The notes under the pieces are model-generated. The model had not been told where the DNA came from. It searched no databases and saw only the letters and a list, made by a program, of their open reading frames with translations. A program made the translations under genes and the position numbers. From Actinomycetota bacterium (GTDB lineage Bacteria > Actinomycetota > Acidimicrobiia > Acidimicrobiales > JAMDDE01): a DNA stretch of 37,606 nucleotides. Positions 15,646-24,285 of this stretch are shown one piece after another; the stretch's first letter is position 1, and the number at the start of each line of letters is the position of its first letter. Location: NCBI GenBank assembly GCA_023489235.1, contig JAMDDE010000009.1:73351-110956 (forward strand), read 5' to 3'.

Positions 15646-18300
15646 CTAGTCCTGTGAGCCCAAGACCCCTTGGCGATCGGTCGTCTCCTTGTTGTCCTTG
15701 TTGGAGGAGCGCATCATCGGTAACTGGTTGCGCCAATATCCATCGAGGTCGTACAGAGCAGCTGCCACGGCTCCTGCTGTGGGGACCAGACCAATCTCAC
15801 CTACGCCTTTTATTCCATAAGGGGAGCGGGGCTGGGGACACTCTACGATGTGCACTTCTATCTCGGGCATGTCCTTTGCTCGTAGAATTCCAAGACTGCG
15901 CAGGGTCATGTGGGTAGGGCGCCCTTCTTCGTCGGTGGGGAACTCCTCACTTAGGGCAAAGCCAAGTCCCATGTGTACGGCACCTTGAATCTGGCCCTCT
16001 ACTAATAACGGGTTCATGGCTCTGCCTACGTCATGTGCGGCTATGACCCGCTCGATCTTCTTGGTCGTCCGGTCAATGACCACAACTTGGGCTGCATAGG
16101 AAAGGGCGGAGTGGACCAAGGGGTGCTCCAGCCCTTCTTCTATGGAGTTGGTCCAGTCCACTGTATATGTACCCACGTAATCAATCCCAGGGAGCCTTCC
16201 ACCCTTCATCGCCTTACGACAAGCGTCCGCTATGGCCCCTGCCCCCATGAGTGTCGCCCTCGAGCCAGTGGTCTGGCCTGCGCCCAGTTCCCTGGTGGTA
16301 TCCACCACAACCCGTATCCTTCCTGGCTCCACACCTAGTTCTTGAGCGGCTACTTGGACGGCAACTGTGTTTATTCCCTGTCCCATCTCCGTCCAGCCAT
16401 GGCGCACCTCTACAGTGCCGTCGTCCATGAAGCGCACCACTGCTTTCGATTCCTCGACGACCCCGTTGCCCAACCCGGAGTTCTTGATTCCTATACCCAA
16501 CCCGACAGCCTTGCCAGCCGCTTTTGCCTCTTCATAGGCGGGAGTTACTTTTTCCAGACACTCTGCGGCTCCAAGAGCACCATCATCCAAGATCTGCCCA
16601 GGGCCCCAAATGCTTCCGGGATGCACCAGGTTACGCTTGCGTATCTCCAACCCGCTCAGACCCACAGCCGCGGCCAACCTGTCCATGATTCCTTCCATGG
16701 CAAACTGGGCTTGATTTGAGCCAAATCCCCGGAACGCTCCGCACACCGGGTTGTTCGTGCGAACTGCAATGGCCTCTACATCGATAGCTCCTATCTCGTA
16801 GGGTCCACCAGCATGGCCAGCCGCTCGTTCGAGCACCTTTGCTCCCACTGAAGCATAGGGACCCGAATCGCCAATTATTCGTGCACGGAGGGCGGTCAGA
16901 TGTCCTTCGTGGTCACAACCGGCCCAGTACTCGAGTCGCATGGGGTGACGTTTGGGATGCATGAGCAACGACTCAGTACGGCTCAAGGTGCAACGCACAG
17001 GGACTCCAAGTAGCCATGCAGCAAGTGCTGTATGTGCTTGGTTGGAGAGGTCCTCTTTCCCCCCGAAGGCACCACCGTTGGAGATCAGTTCAACTACTAC
17101 TTGTTCGGGGTGTATATCCAGTACAGAGGCTATTTGATCCCTATCGTCGAATATTCCTTGGCTACCGGAGTACACATGAATATGGTTGGAACCGTCTGGG
17201 ACTGCCAAGGTTGACTCCGGCTCTAGGAATGCATGTTCCACCCTTTGAGTCTGGAACACCTCATGAACGAGATGGGCAGAAGAGGCAAGAGCGTTCTCTA
17301 TATCTCCCCGGCTGTAGCGGGAGACAGAGAGAACGTTTCCTGATAGCCCCCAGGTAGCATCCTCGGGGTCGTCGATAGCCTCAACCGGATCACAGATGGT
17401 CCTCAATACTTCGTACTCCACCGACACCAGAGCGGCTGCTCTTCTAGCTGTGTATTTGTCCTTGGCTACTACTATGGCCAGAACATCTCCCAAGTACGAG
17501 GTACGACCACCTACAGGGATCATAACCGGCCAGTCGCGATCGATGATACCTACCCGCAGCTCACCAGGGATGTCCTGGGCAGTGAAAACCGCCATGACTC
17601 CCTCTACCTCTTCAGCAGCCTTGGTGTCTATGGAAAGGACCTTCGCTCTGGCATGATCAGCGAGCCGAAGGGCAGCATGCAACATGCCCGGTACAACTAG
17701 GTCGTCGATGTAACCCCTGGAGCCAGTGGCAAGTTTTAGTGCTTCATAGCGAACGCCTCGTTCGCCTATCTTATTACCCAGGCTCAGTGCACGACCGTTC
17801 GTGCTCCGGTCGTGGTTGGTACTGGTAAAGTTGTCATTCCCAGTTGCTTGTTTGGCTAACTGCTCTACAGCATCCAGTACCTTGGTATATCCAGTGCAGC
17901 GGCAGAGGTGAGAGCCCAGTAAACGGGCTGCATCCTCTCTAGTGAGCGAAGCCCCCTTCCTGTCCAGCAGGCTCTTGGTACGCAAGAGAATGCCAGGTGT
18001 GCAGAATCCGCATTGCAAAGCACCTACCTCAGCGAATGTTCCAGCCAGGAGCTCCAGTTCATTAGGGGGAAGTCCCTCCAAGGTGACAACTGAACGACCC
18101 TCAACTCCCGCTACAGGTATCTGACAGCTTACTGTAGCTTTGTTGTCTATCAGCACCGTACATGCACCGCATTGACCGGATGGGGAGCATCCATCCTTGG
18201 GAGAGGTAATACCCAGTTCCTCTCTCAAGGCACCAAGGAGGTGAGGATGCTCCTTTTCGACTTGGACAGTCTTCCCGTTCAATGTGAATGTGATACCCAT
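15646..18300 (-). CDS. xdhD: Fused selenium-type xanthine dehydrogenase (XdhD-like)
   Basis: This 884-aa protein joins two [2Fe-2S] domains to a molybdenum-binding domain in one chain and has no FAD domain. The first cluster uses C38, C44, C47 and C59. The second uses CGFCTPG and CRCTGY (about residues 95-135). The molybdenum part starts near residue 175 and shows GGAFGGKE, GAFRGFGSNQAQFAMEG and the catalytic glutamate in GIKGVGEIGL. This layout and the VDWTNS and LRSLGILRAKDMPEIEV segments match selenium-dependent xanthine dehydrogenases and E. coli XdhD. In that family selenium is thought to be a labile cofactor, and no in-frame TGA is needed here. It should oxidise hypoxanthine or xanthine, or run in reverse. 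ATG 18300 has GAAGGG just upstream. It follows ygeY by 60 bp. Confidence 0.92.
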   Translation of the reverse strand: MGITFTLNGKTVQVEKEHPHLLGALREELGITSPKDGCSPSGQCGACTVLIDNKATVSCQIPVAGVEGRSVVTLEGLPPNELELLAGTFAEVGALQCGFCTPGILLRTKSLLDRKGASLTREDAARLLGSHLCRCTGYTKVLDAVEQLAKQATGNDNFTSTNHDRSTNGRALSLGNKIGERGVRYEALKLATGSRGYIDDLVVPGMLHAALRLADHARAKVLSIDTKAAEEVEGVMAVFTAQDIPGELRVGIIDRDWPVMIPVGGRTSYLGDVLAIVVAKDKYTARRAAALVSVEYEVLRTICDPVEAIDDPEDATWGLSGNVLSVSRYSRGDIENALASSAHLVHEVFQTQRVEHAFLEPESTLAVPDGSNHIHVYSGSQGIFDDRDQIASVLDIHPEQVVVELISNGGAFGGKEDLSNQAHTALAAWLLGVPVRCTLSRTESLLMHPKRHPMRLEYWAGCDHEGHLTALRARIIGDSGPYASVGAKVLERAAGHAGGPYEIGAIDVEAIAVRTNNPVCGAFRGFGSNQAQFAMEGIMDRLAAAVGLSGLEIRKRNLVHPGSIWGPGQILDDGALGAAECLEKVTPAYEEAKAAGKAVGLGIGIKNSGLGNGVVEESKAVVRFMDDGTVEVRHGWTEMGQGINTVAVQVAAQELGVEPGRIRVVVDTTRELGAGQTTGSRATLMGAGAIADACRKAMKGGRLPGIDYVGTYTVDWTNSIEEGLEHPLVHSALSYAAQVVVIDRTTKKIERVIAAHDVGRAMNPLLVEGQIQGAVHMGLGFALSEEFPTDEEGRPTHMTLRSLGILRAKDMPEIEVHIVECPQPRSPYGIKGVGEIGLVPTAGAVAAALYDLDGYWRNQLPMMRSSNKDNKETTDRQGVLGSQD

Positions 18301-18360
18301 TGCCCTTCAATACTCGATCTTTGCTCTCATTGGTTCTAGTTAGAAGTGGATGCCCACTGG

Positions 18361-19608
18361 TTAGTTGGACATAGCCTCTTGGTGGGAGAGCATCTGGAGA
18401 TGCCTAGAAGCAAAGAGGCTAGGGAAAGCAGCGTACCAAGCCATAGCGGTTACCAGGTCATCTATTGGGCATTGGTCATGCGCAGTGTGAGCATGAACTT
18501 CATCCCCAGGTCCAAAACCAATGGTGGGTATGCCCAGTTTCCCCATGGACGCCACCCCATTCGTGGAGAAGACCCAGTGCCCCGTGGTCAACTCCTGATC
18601 AAGAGCGATCCTTCCCGTTTCGATGCCGGCAGTAATTCCATAGTGGTCGAGAGGAGTGACCCAGGTGTTGTACGATTTGGGCTGGGACAGGGTCATGCCA
18701 GTGAATGAAGTTCGTTGGTAGTGGAGCAGTTCGACAGTACCTCCGACGGCTTTCACCGATGGCAACTGACGGATCTCTTCGAGAGCCTCATCTGGTGATT
18801 CGCCTGCTGTCAGTCGGCGATCGAGATAGATGGTAGCTGTCGAGGGGACGGCGTTGAGACTGGGAGTCTCGCATTCGATCTTTGTAAGAGCTACTGTCCC
18901 AGGACCGAGAAAACTGTCCATGCCCAACTTGGAGTTGAGCTCTTCTACTTCGCTTATTACTGGGACGAGTTGATAGACAGGATTGATGCCTCTTTCTGGA
19001 GCTGATGCATGACACGAAGACCCATGTAACCGTATGAGCACCTCTATGCGACCACGGTTCCCTCTGTATACCTGGCAGCGAGTTGCTTCACCAAGTACGA
19101 CAATATCTGGCCTGGGTATCACCTCGGTGAGTATGTGCTCCAAAGCCAAGCCATCGCAGTCCTCCTCCTGGACCGATCCAATGACCCACAAGGTTACCTC
19201 TTCGCTTCGGCCAAGTTCATTGTAGAGGGCAGCTCCTTGCACCATGGAGGCTATGCCTCCTTTGTCATCGCTAGCGCCTCGTCCCCACATCACCCCTCCA
19301 CCTGCATCTGGTCTTATGACTGGTTCGAACGGGTCAGTCTCCCATTCGTCACGGCTTCCAACTGCCACCGTGTCTATATGGCTGTCGTAAACAATGTTGA
19401 CAGGTCCGGTACCAATTCTGCCCACGATTGAACCAAATGGCTCGATGAATACCTCGTCGAAACCGGTTTCTGTCATTTCATGGCGTAGTCTTTCTACCAC
19501 CATCTCCTCGTTGGAGGATAGAGATGGAGTATGTACCAAATCACCGAGTAGGTCCACGACAGCTCTCCGACGGCGTTCGGCTGCAGAGAGAAATGATGTA
19601 ACAGCCAT
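18361..19608 (-). CDS. ygeY: YgeY-type M20 metallohydrolase
   Basis: This 415-aa member of the M20 peptidase/deacetylase family is closest to the YgeY group linked to selenium and purine clusters. It has DSHIDTV, the bridging aspartate in WGRGASDDKGG, the catalytic and metal glutamates in VQEEDCDG, GEATRCQVYRGNRGRIEV (the YgeY-style YRGxRG), and the last histidine in EVHAHTAHDQCP. It should cleave an amide or carbamoyl bond of a small amino-acid derivative such as an N-substituted diaminopropionate. It is the first gene of a leftward operon with xdhD, ssnA and the LLM gene. The ATG at 19608 follows a TTGACA (19643-19638), a 17-nt spacer, AACGAT (19620-19615) and six nt, a geometry that fits a leaderless start. 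Confidence 0.92.
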   Translation of the reverse strand: MAVTSFLSAAERRRRAVVDLLGDLVHTPSLSSNEEMVVERLRHEMTETGFDEVFIEPFGSIVGRIGTGPVNIVYDSHIDTVAVGSRDEWETDPFEPVIRPDAGGGVMWGRGASDDKGGIASMVQGAALYNELGRSEEVTLWVIGSVQEEDCDGLALEHILTEVIPRPDIVVLGEATRCQVYRGNRGRIEVLIRLHGSSCHASAPERGINPVYQLVPVISEVEELNSKLGMDSFLGPGTVALTKIECETPSLNAVPSTATIYLDRRLTAGESPDEALEEIRQLPSVKAVGGTVELLHYQRTSFTGMTLSQPKSYNTWVTPLDHYGITAGIETGRIALDQELTTGHWVFSTNGVASMGKLGIPTIGFGPGDEVHAHTAHDQCPIDDLVTAMAWYAAFPSLFASRHLQMLSHQEAMSN

Positions 19609-19627
19609 ATCTCCATCGTTTCTCTAT

Positions 19628-19666
19628 TTCAACAAAATGTCAAGTGTGCTTCAACAAAATGTCAAG
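19628..19666. promoter_or_regulatory. Purine-island element, copies 3 and 4 (tandem, between divergent operons)
   Basis: TTCAACAAAATGTCAAG occurs exactly twice, at 19628-19644 and 19650-19666, 22 bp apart. TCAA cores therefore fall at 19629, 19640, 19651 and 19662, a strict 11-bp phase. The element can be read as imperfect inverted half-sites or as SARP-like direct repeats. It sits between ygeY (leftward) and the D-aminoacylase gene (rightward) and can control both. The complementary TTGACA serves as the -35 toward ygeY. Confidence 0.75.
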
Positions 19667-19672
19667 TATGAT
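19667..19672 (+). promoter_or_regulatory. -10 box of the D-aminoacylase operon
   Basis: TATGAT lies directly after the second element copy and six nt before the ATG at 19679, which suits a leaderless transcript. There is no -35-like hexamer 17 bp upstream (19644-19649 is GTGTGC). The TCAA heptamer at 19651-19657 ends nine bp before the -10, close to the spacing of SARP-activated promoters. Activator dependence is therefore likely but unproven. Confidence 0.5.
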
Positions 19673-19678
19673 GACGTT

Positions 19679-21310
19679 ATGAACACAGTTGTGCCATTTG
19701 TTCTCCAAGGGGGAACTCTGATAAACGAGCCGTTTGCTCCACCGAGGAGAGCTGATATAAGGGTCGATAGCCGTGGAAGAGTGATCGAGATCGGGGATGC
19801 TTTGACCGTTGACCAATCGGAGATGCTCATAAGAGTTGATGGCATGGTGGTTGCTCCTGGGTTTGTGGACCTGCACTCGCACTCCGATCTTTACAGTCTG
19901 AGCCGTGATGGCTCTCCTGCACCAATAGGTGATGTTCCCAAGCTCTTGCAAGGGTGCACCGCTCAAATATTCGGTCAGGATGGGATCTCGGCTGCTCCCG
20001 TAGACGAGGACAAGCGCCTTGAACTAGCCCATTCGATGACGGGGCTTGACGGCAGTATCGAGGAGTCCCTTTGGAGCTGGCGAAGCTTTGGGGAGTACAT
20101 CTCTGCTGTTCGACGAAGTTCAGCAACTCGTGTGGCAGGGTTGGTAGGACACTCCACTATTCGCAGGATGGCTATGGGGGTGGAGATGCGTCCTCCTCGT
20201 GAAGATGAACTGGAGCACATGTGTCGTCTAATCGATGAAGCCATGACCGAGGGAGCACTGGGCTTGTCAACAGGACTTGTTTACATACCGGCTGCCTATG
20301 CCGAGACGGATGAGCTTATTTCCTTGGCCAAAGTAGTGGCAAAGCACGAAGGCCGTTTTTTTGTCCATGTTCGATCGGAAAGTGATCGAGTTGTAGAAGC
20401 TACGGAGGAAGTTCTAGAGGTCGCCTACCGTTCAGGAGTCCACCTTCATTACAGCCACATCAAGGCAGCAGGCAAGTCCAACTGGCCGCTTGCCCCAAAG
20501 CTGGTGGAGATGGTCGAGGACTACAGAACACGTGGAGTGCAAGTGACTGCGGATGTCCATCCCTATGTGGCCGGGTCCACGACCGCGGCGGTCTTGTTGC
20601 CTCCTTGGGTGTTCGATGGCGGTGAAGAGGCTGCTCGCCAGCGACTATCCGATCCTGTGGTCAGGCAACGGATTCGGGCTCAGATGCTTTCGGATACCAC
20701 TAGCTTCGACAACTGGTGGGCCTTCTCCGGTGGTTTCGAGGGGTTGTGGGTGGCCCAAGCCAGCAATCCCGATTTGCAAGGCCGTAGCTTTGCTGATGTC
20801 ATTCATACTCAGGGGATCAGCGATCTCAACTCACAACCCGCCTTCGACCTGGTTTTCAACCTACTTGCTTCTGAGAATTTCTCTGTATCGCTCATCTCCT
20901 TCAACAACATCGAAGAGAACATCGCCATGTTCCTGTCCCAACCATACACGGGAGTGGGCAGCGATGCTCTGGTCAATCCGCATGGTCATCCCCATCCACG
21001 CTTGTACGGCACCTTCCCACGAGTGCTCGGTCGTTTCGTACGCGAGCTGAAGGCTATCGATCTCTACGAGGCAGTGGCCTCCATGACGTGGAAAGCTGCT
21101 CAAGCTGCAGGATGGCCAGGGGTAGGAACTCTTTCCGTAGGGGATAGGGCAGATATAGTTGTCTTCGATCCCGATACCGTAGCTGACCAGGCCACTTGGG
21201 AAGAGCCTAGGATACCTCCCATCGGGATAGAAATGGTGTTTGTCGGCGGTAAGCTCGTTGCCAAGGATGGCAAGCTGTTGGAGCACATAGGAGTTGCAGG
21301 GGAGGGCTGA
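19679..21310 (+). CDS. N-acyl-D-amino-acid deacylase (D-aminoacylase family)
   Basis: This 543-aa amidohydrolase-fold enzyme belongs to the D-aminoacylase/N-acyl-D-amino-acid deacylase family. It has the N-terminal beta strands VLQGGTLINE, the metal motif DLHSHSDLY, GQDGIS, GALGLSTGLVYIPAAYA, the histidine-bearing VHVRSESDRV and HYSHIKAAGKSNW, and a C-terminal GTLSVGDRADIVVFDP. It hydrolyses an N-acyl or N-carbamoyl group from an amino acid. The frame stays open upstream to 19394, but that part overlaps ygeY and the operators. ATG 19679 is chosen because homologous sequence begins there. In this operon it may remove a ureido group from a purine-derived diaminopropionate. That is inference. 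The stop overlaps the adenine deaminase ATG. Confidence 0.9.
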   Translation: MNTVVPFVLQGGTLINEPFAPPRRADIRVDSRGRVIEIGDALTVDQSEMLIRVDGMVVAPGFVDLHSHSDLYSLSRDGSPAPIGDVPKLLQGCTAQIFGQDGISAAPVDEDKRLELAHSMTGLDGSIEESLWSWRSFGEYISAVRRSSATRVAGLVGHSTIRRMAMGVEMRPPREDELEHMCRLIDEAMTEGALGLSTGLVYIPAAYAETDELISLAKVVAKHEGRFFVHVRSESDRVVEATEEVLEVAYRSGVHLHYSHIKAAGKSNWPLAPKLVEMVEDYRTRGVQVTADVHPYVAGSTTAAVLLPPWVFDGGEEAARQRLSDPVVRQRIRAQMLSDTTSFDNWWAFSGGFEGLWVAQASNPDLQGRSFADVIHTQGISDLNSQPAFDLVFNLLASENFSVSLISFNNIEENIAMFLSQPYTGVGSDALVNPHGHPHPRLYGTFPRVLGRFVRELKAIDLYEAVASMTWKAAQAAGWPGVGTLSVGDRADIVVFDPDTVADQATWEEPRIPPIGIEMVFVGGKLVAKDGKLLEHIGVAGEG

Positions 21311-23031
21311 TGGGCAGAAGACCGGCTAGTAGTAGGGTATTGGCAGTAGCACGAGGAGAAGCCCCTGCTGATCTACTTATTACGGGTGGGAAGGTTTTCG
21401 TGCCCACTACCAAGGAGTGGGTCTCCACAGAACTAGCCATTGCTGACGGAGTGGTAGCTGGCTGGGGTAAACGTGATGCTCTTCAGGTAGTCGATCTTGA
21501 TGGAGCTGCCCTCACGGCAGGCTTCATCGATGCCCACATGCACCTGGAGTCCACCAAGCTGTGGGTGGATGAGTTCGTACGCACGGTATTGCCCAGAGGA
21601 ACTACTGCTGTTGCAGCTGACCCCCATGAGATAGCCAACGTCTTTGGGACAAGGGGAGTTTTGGCTTTGATGGAGGCAGTCAAAGACCTACCTTTCACTT
21701 TTGGAGTTCTAGCCTCCAGCTGTGTTCCTGCTTCGGAGTTCGAGAGCTCAGGTGGAACAGTTAGCTCTAGCGAAATAGCCACTTTGATCTCCCAAGGGGC
21801 TATTGGAGTTGCCGAGATGATGAACTTTCCTGGCGTAATAGCAGGTGACCCCGAGGTAATGGCCAAGATTGCTGCTTCGGGTCAACGTAGAGTAGACGGG
21901 CATGCTCCTGGACTAAGTGGGCAATTATTGGATGCTTATCTAGTAGCGGGGGTGGAGTCGGATCATGAGTGTACTACGATCGAAGAAGCTAGAGAGAAGC
22001 GCCGCAAGGGAATGTGGGTATTCATCCGACAAGGAACGGCCAGTCAGGACTTGGCTAGCTTAATTGGGCTGGTCAAGGAGCATGGCGTTGATCACCTAGC
22101 ACTGTGTACGGATGATCGTGAACCGGATACCTTGGTTGAGTCGGGCCATGTGAATGACTGCGTCAGGTTGGCGGTCAGCTACGGAGTGGATGAGGCAGAT
22201 GCAATCATCATGGCAACGGCCAACCCAGCCTCTTATTTTGGCCTCTCGACGTTGGGCTCTCTTGCCCCTGGGATGCAGGCGGATATCTGTTGTTTTGATC
22301 GCCTGGCCGACTTTGAGCCGGTGCAGGTGTGGCAGGCCGGTAAGCTCGTTGCTGTTAGCGGTGAGATCTTGGAAGGAGTAGTGCCTGACTCGCCTCCGCC
22401 TGGATGGATGCTCGACTCTGTTCACTTGGGGGATGTCCCTTCAGCAGCGGCCTTTGAACTCAAGGTAGATGCTGAAGATGTGGTCAGAGTGGTAGCGGTA
22501 GAGGAACGTTCGCTTACTACCCGGTTGGAAGCACAGAGGATCGTGGAGGGGAAAGGGGACATCGCGCGAGGGGCTATTGTGGAGAGACACCATGGTTCCG
22601 GAAGAGTGGGGCTTGGGTTCGTCAAAGGATTTGGACTGTTGAAAGGAGCTATAGCCTCTAGTGTCTCTCACGATGCTCACAACATTGTAGTCCTTGGATC
22701 CTTGGAGGAGAGTGGGCCTCGGGATATGGCTGTTGCCGTAGCTCGATTGAGCGAGATAGGCGGTGGACAGGTTGCGGTGTTCGATGGGCGAGTGATAGGG
22801 GAGGTAGCTCTACCTATAGGTGGCTTGATGAGCAGGAAGCCCGCACAAGAAGTTGCCAGGGAGATAGCCTCCTTGGAGGAGATTGTTGCATCTGCTCTTG
22901 GTGTCAGCATTGAAGCTCCGTTCATGCAGCTGAGTTTTTTGGGGCTCTCGGTGATCCCTGAGGCCCGATTGACCGATAAAGGCCTTGTAGATGTCCGTCA
23001 GTTCTCCATCGTACCGGTGGTGGTCTCTTGA
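21310..23031 (+). CDS. ade: Adenine deaminase
   Basis: This is a 573-aa adenine deaminase of the Ade type (E. coli Ade 588 aa), which converts adenine to hypoxanthine and ammonia with a metal cofactor. Diagnostic segments are DAHMHLESTKL, AVAADPHEIANVFG, EMMNFPGVIAGD, GHAPGLSGQLLDAYL, CTDDREPDTLVESGH and the C-terminal FMQLSFLGLSVIPEARLTD. Both the N-terminal amidohydrolase domain and the C-terminal domain that is characteristic of Ade are complete. It starts at the TGATG junction with the D-aminoacylase gene and is therefore translationally coupled to it. Hypoxanthine would feed the xanthine dehydrogenases in the same island. Confidence 0.95.
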   Translation: MGRRPASSRVLAVARGEAPADLLITGGKVFVPTTKEWVSTELAIADGVVAGWGKRDALQVVDLDGAALTAGFIDAHMHLESTKLWVDEFVRTVLPRGTTAVAADPHEIANVFGTRGVLALMEAVKDLPFTFGVLASSCVPASEFESSGGTVSSSEIATLISQGAIGVAEMMNFPGVIAGDPEVMAKIAASGQRRVDGHAPGLSGQLLDAYLVAGVESDHECTTIEEAREKRRKGMWVFIRQGTASQDLASLIGLVKEHGVDHLALCTDDREPDTLVESGHVNDCVRLAVSYGVDEADAIIMATANPASYFGLSTLGSLAPGMQADICCFDRLADFEPVQVWQAGKLVAVSGEILEGVVPDSPPPGWMLDSVHLGDVPSAAAFELKVDAEDVVRVVAVEERSLTTRLEAQRIVEGKGDIARGAIVERHHGSGRVGLGFVKGFGLLKGAIASSVSHDAHNIVVLGSLEESGPRDMAVAVARLSEIGGGQVAVFDGRVIGEVALPIGGLMSRKPAQEVAREIASLEEIVASALGVSIEAPFMQLSFLGLSVIPEARLTDKGLVDVRQFSIVPVVVS

Positions 23032-23195
23032 GGCTTGGTTTACTCTTTGCTGTTTACTCTATGGCATCCCGGTGCATCGGTTCATGCTCCTTCAACTAGT
23101 GGCTAGTCTGTTTAGGCTTGTAGCAGCTTCCAGGATGACGCTCTGTAGTGTCTTGTGAGTATCTCTTGGCTTTCAGGCCGAGCTAGCGGTGGGGG
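23032..23195. other. Convergent gap between ade and add
   Basis: This 164-bp gap lies between converging genes. The only structure is a short hairpin, ACTAG (23095-23099) and CTAGT (23103-23107), followed by CTGTTTAGG. It could be a weak bidirectional terminator. I see nothing else. Confidence 0.25.
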
Positions 23196-24248
23196 TCAAG
23201 AGGTCGAATCCTTGCTGGGGTGTTCATGGTGTCTCTTGATGTTGGTCGCCCATTGGTCTATGAGGCTGTGCAGCTCGTTGGATCGCCGTGGCTCACAAAA
23301 TGCTGCGGTAGCTGCTTGATGCATGATGGCGACAACCTCGTTTATCCCTAAGCGACAGAGGCTGGTTGCTAGCTCGATCTCTCTGCTCATTGTGGTAGCC
23401 AACAGCATGGGATCATCGGTATTGATGGTTACGGGAACCGATGCTTCCAACAAGCGAGGCAGGGGATGACGGTTGATGTCATGGTACAAAAGGGCAGTAT
23501 TGGAGCTCAAGCATACGTTCAGAGTGATCTGTTCTTCTGCCAGTCTTCTCAGCAGAGCAGGATCCTCAACGGCACGTACTCCATGATCGATACGCTGTAC
23601 CCCGAGTTCGTCTAGGGCAGAGCGTACCCCTTCCGGTCCAGATGACTCACCAGCATGTGCTGTAGTGCCTAACCCACTTTCACGTGCAGCCTTGAATGCC
23701 GTGATAAAGCGCGCATTACCTGCTGAAGGCACTGCCTGGTTGCCGTCGATGGAGAGAGCAACCACTCGCTTTGGTCTTCCATGATCGAGCTCTTCTACCA
23801 GTTCCATTGCCTCTTCGGCTGACTGTTGACGTAGGAGGGACGGTGATATCCTACAGTCGCAGAATCCGTCGGCTTGTGCTTGGTCGAACCCATCCGATAC
23901 CGCTTGCAGTAGATCGGGGCGCTTCAGACCTCTCCAATGAGTTGGATTTACGATGACCTCAGCGTAGACAACGTTGTCGGTGCTCAAGAACTTAGCGAAG
24001 TCGTAGGCTAGTCCGCTAGCCTGTTCTGGGTTACGAACCAGTCCGCACCACCAGTCGAGTAAACTTAGGAAAGAATCGAGATCTGTGAAGTCGTACAACT
24101 CATCAAGAGGTTTAGGCAGTGGCTCTCCAGCAGCTTTTGCCAGATGTGCCACTTGCTCCAAGGAGAAACCTCCTTCTAAGTGCACATGTAGTTCTATCTT
24201 GGGCAGGTTATGCCATGGACCAGCTTGAACTGGTAGTTGGACATTCAT
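23196..24248 (-). CDS. add: Adenosine deaminase
   Basis: This 350-aa zinc-dependent adenosine/adenine deaminase-fold protein should convert adenosine to inosine. It has KIELHVHLEG near residue 18 (zinc histidines), the substrate-binding segment with SIDGNQ, the catalytic HAGES, RIDHGVRA and the zinc aspartate in INTDDPML. The length is normal. The start ATG 24248 lies 37 bp after the molybdenum subunit gene, so it is the fourth gene of the leftward xanthine dehydrogenase operon. I keep adenosine deaminase as the call, although some members of this family act on adenine or other aminopurines, and a proper adenine deaminase (ade) is already next to it. Confidence 0.92.
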   Translation of the reverse strand: MNVQLPVQAGPWHNLPKIELHVHLEGGFSLEQVAHLAKAAGEPLPKPLDELYDFTDLDSFLSLLDWWCGLVRNPEQASGLAYDFAKFLSTDNVVYAEVIVNPTHWRGLKRPDLLQAVSDGFDQAQADGFCDCRISPSLLRQQSAEEAMELVEELDHGRPKRVVALSIDGNQAVPSAGNARFITAFKAARESGLGTTAHAGESSGPEGVRSALDELGVQRIDHGVRAVEDPALLRRLAEEQITLNVCLSSNTALLYHDINRHPLPRLLEASVPVTINTDDPMLLATTMSREIELATSLCRLGINEVVAIMHQAATAAFCEPRRSNELHSLIDQWATNIKRHHEHPSKDSTS

Positions 24249-24285
24249 TTATGGCAAATCCATAGGGTCTCTCATCTCATGACTC

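Noticed and set aside
15646-18300. A selenocysteine codon in the selenium-type xanthine dehydrogenase
   Set aside because: The frame is open without TGA. In this family selenium is considered a labile cofactor and is not encoded as selenocysteine.
19394-19678. N-terminal extension of the D-aminoacylase frame
   Set aside because: It overlaps the ygeY coding start and the tandem operators. Family similarity begins at the ATG at 19679.
23196-23220. tRNA T-loop-like string GGTCGAATCC
   Set aside because: It lies at the 3' end of the adenosine deaminase gene, and I found no matching acceptor or anticodon stems around it.
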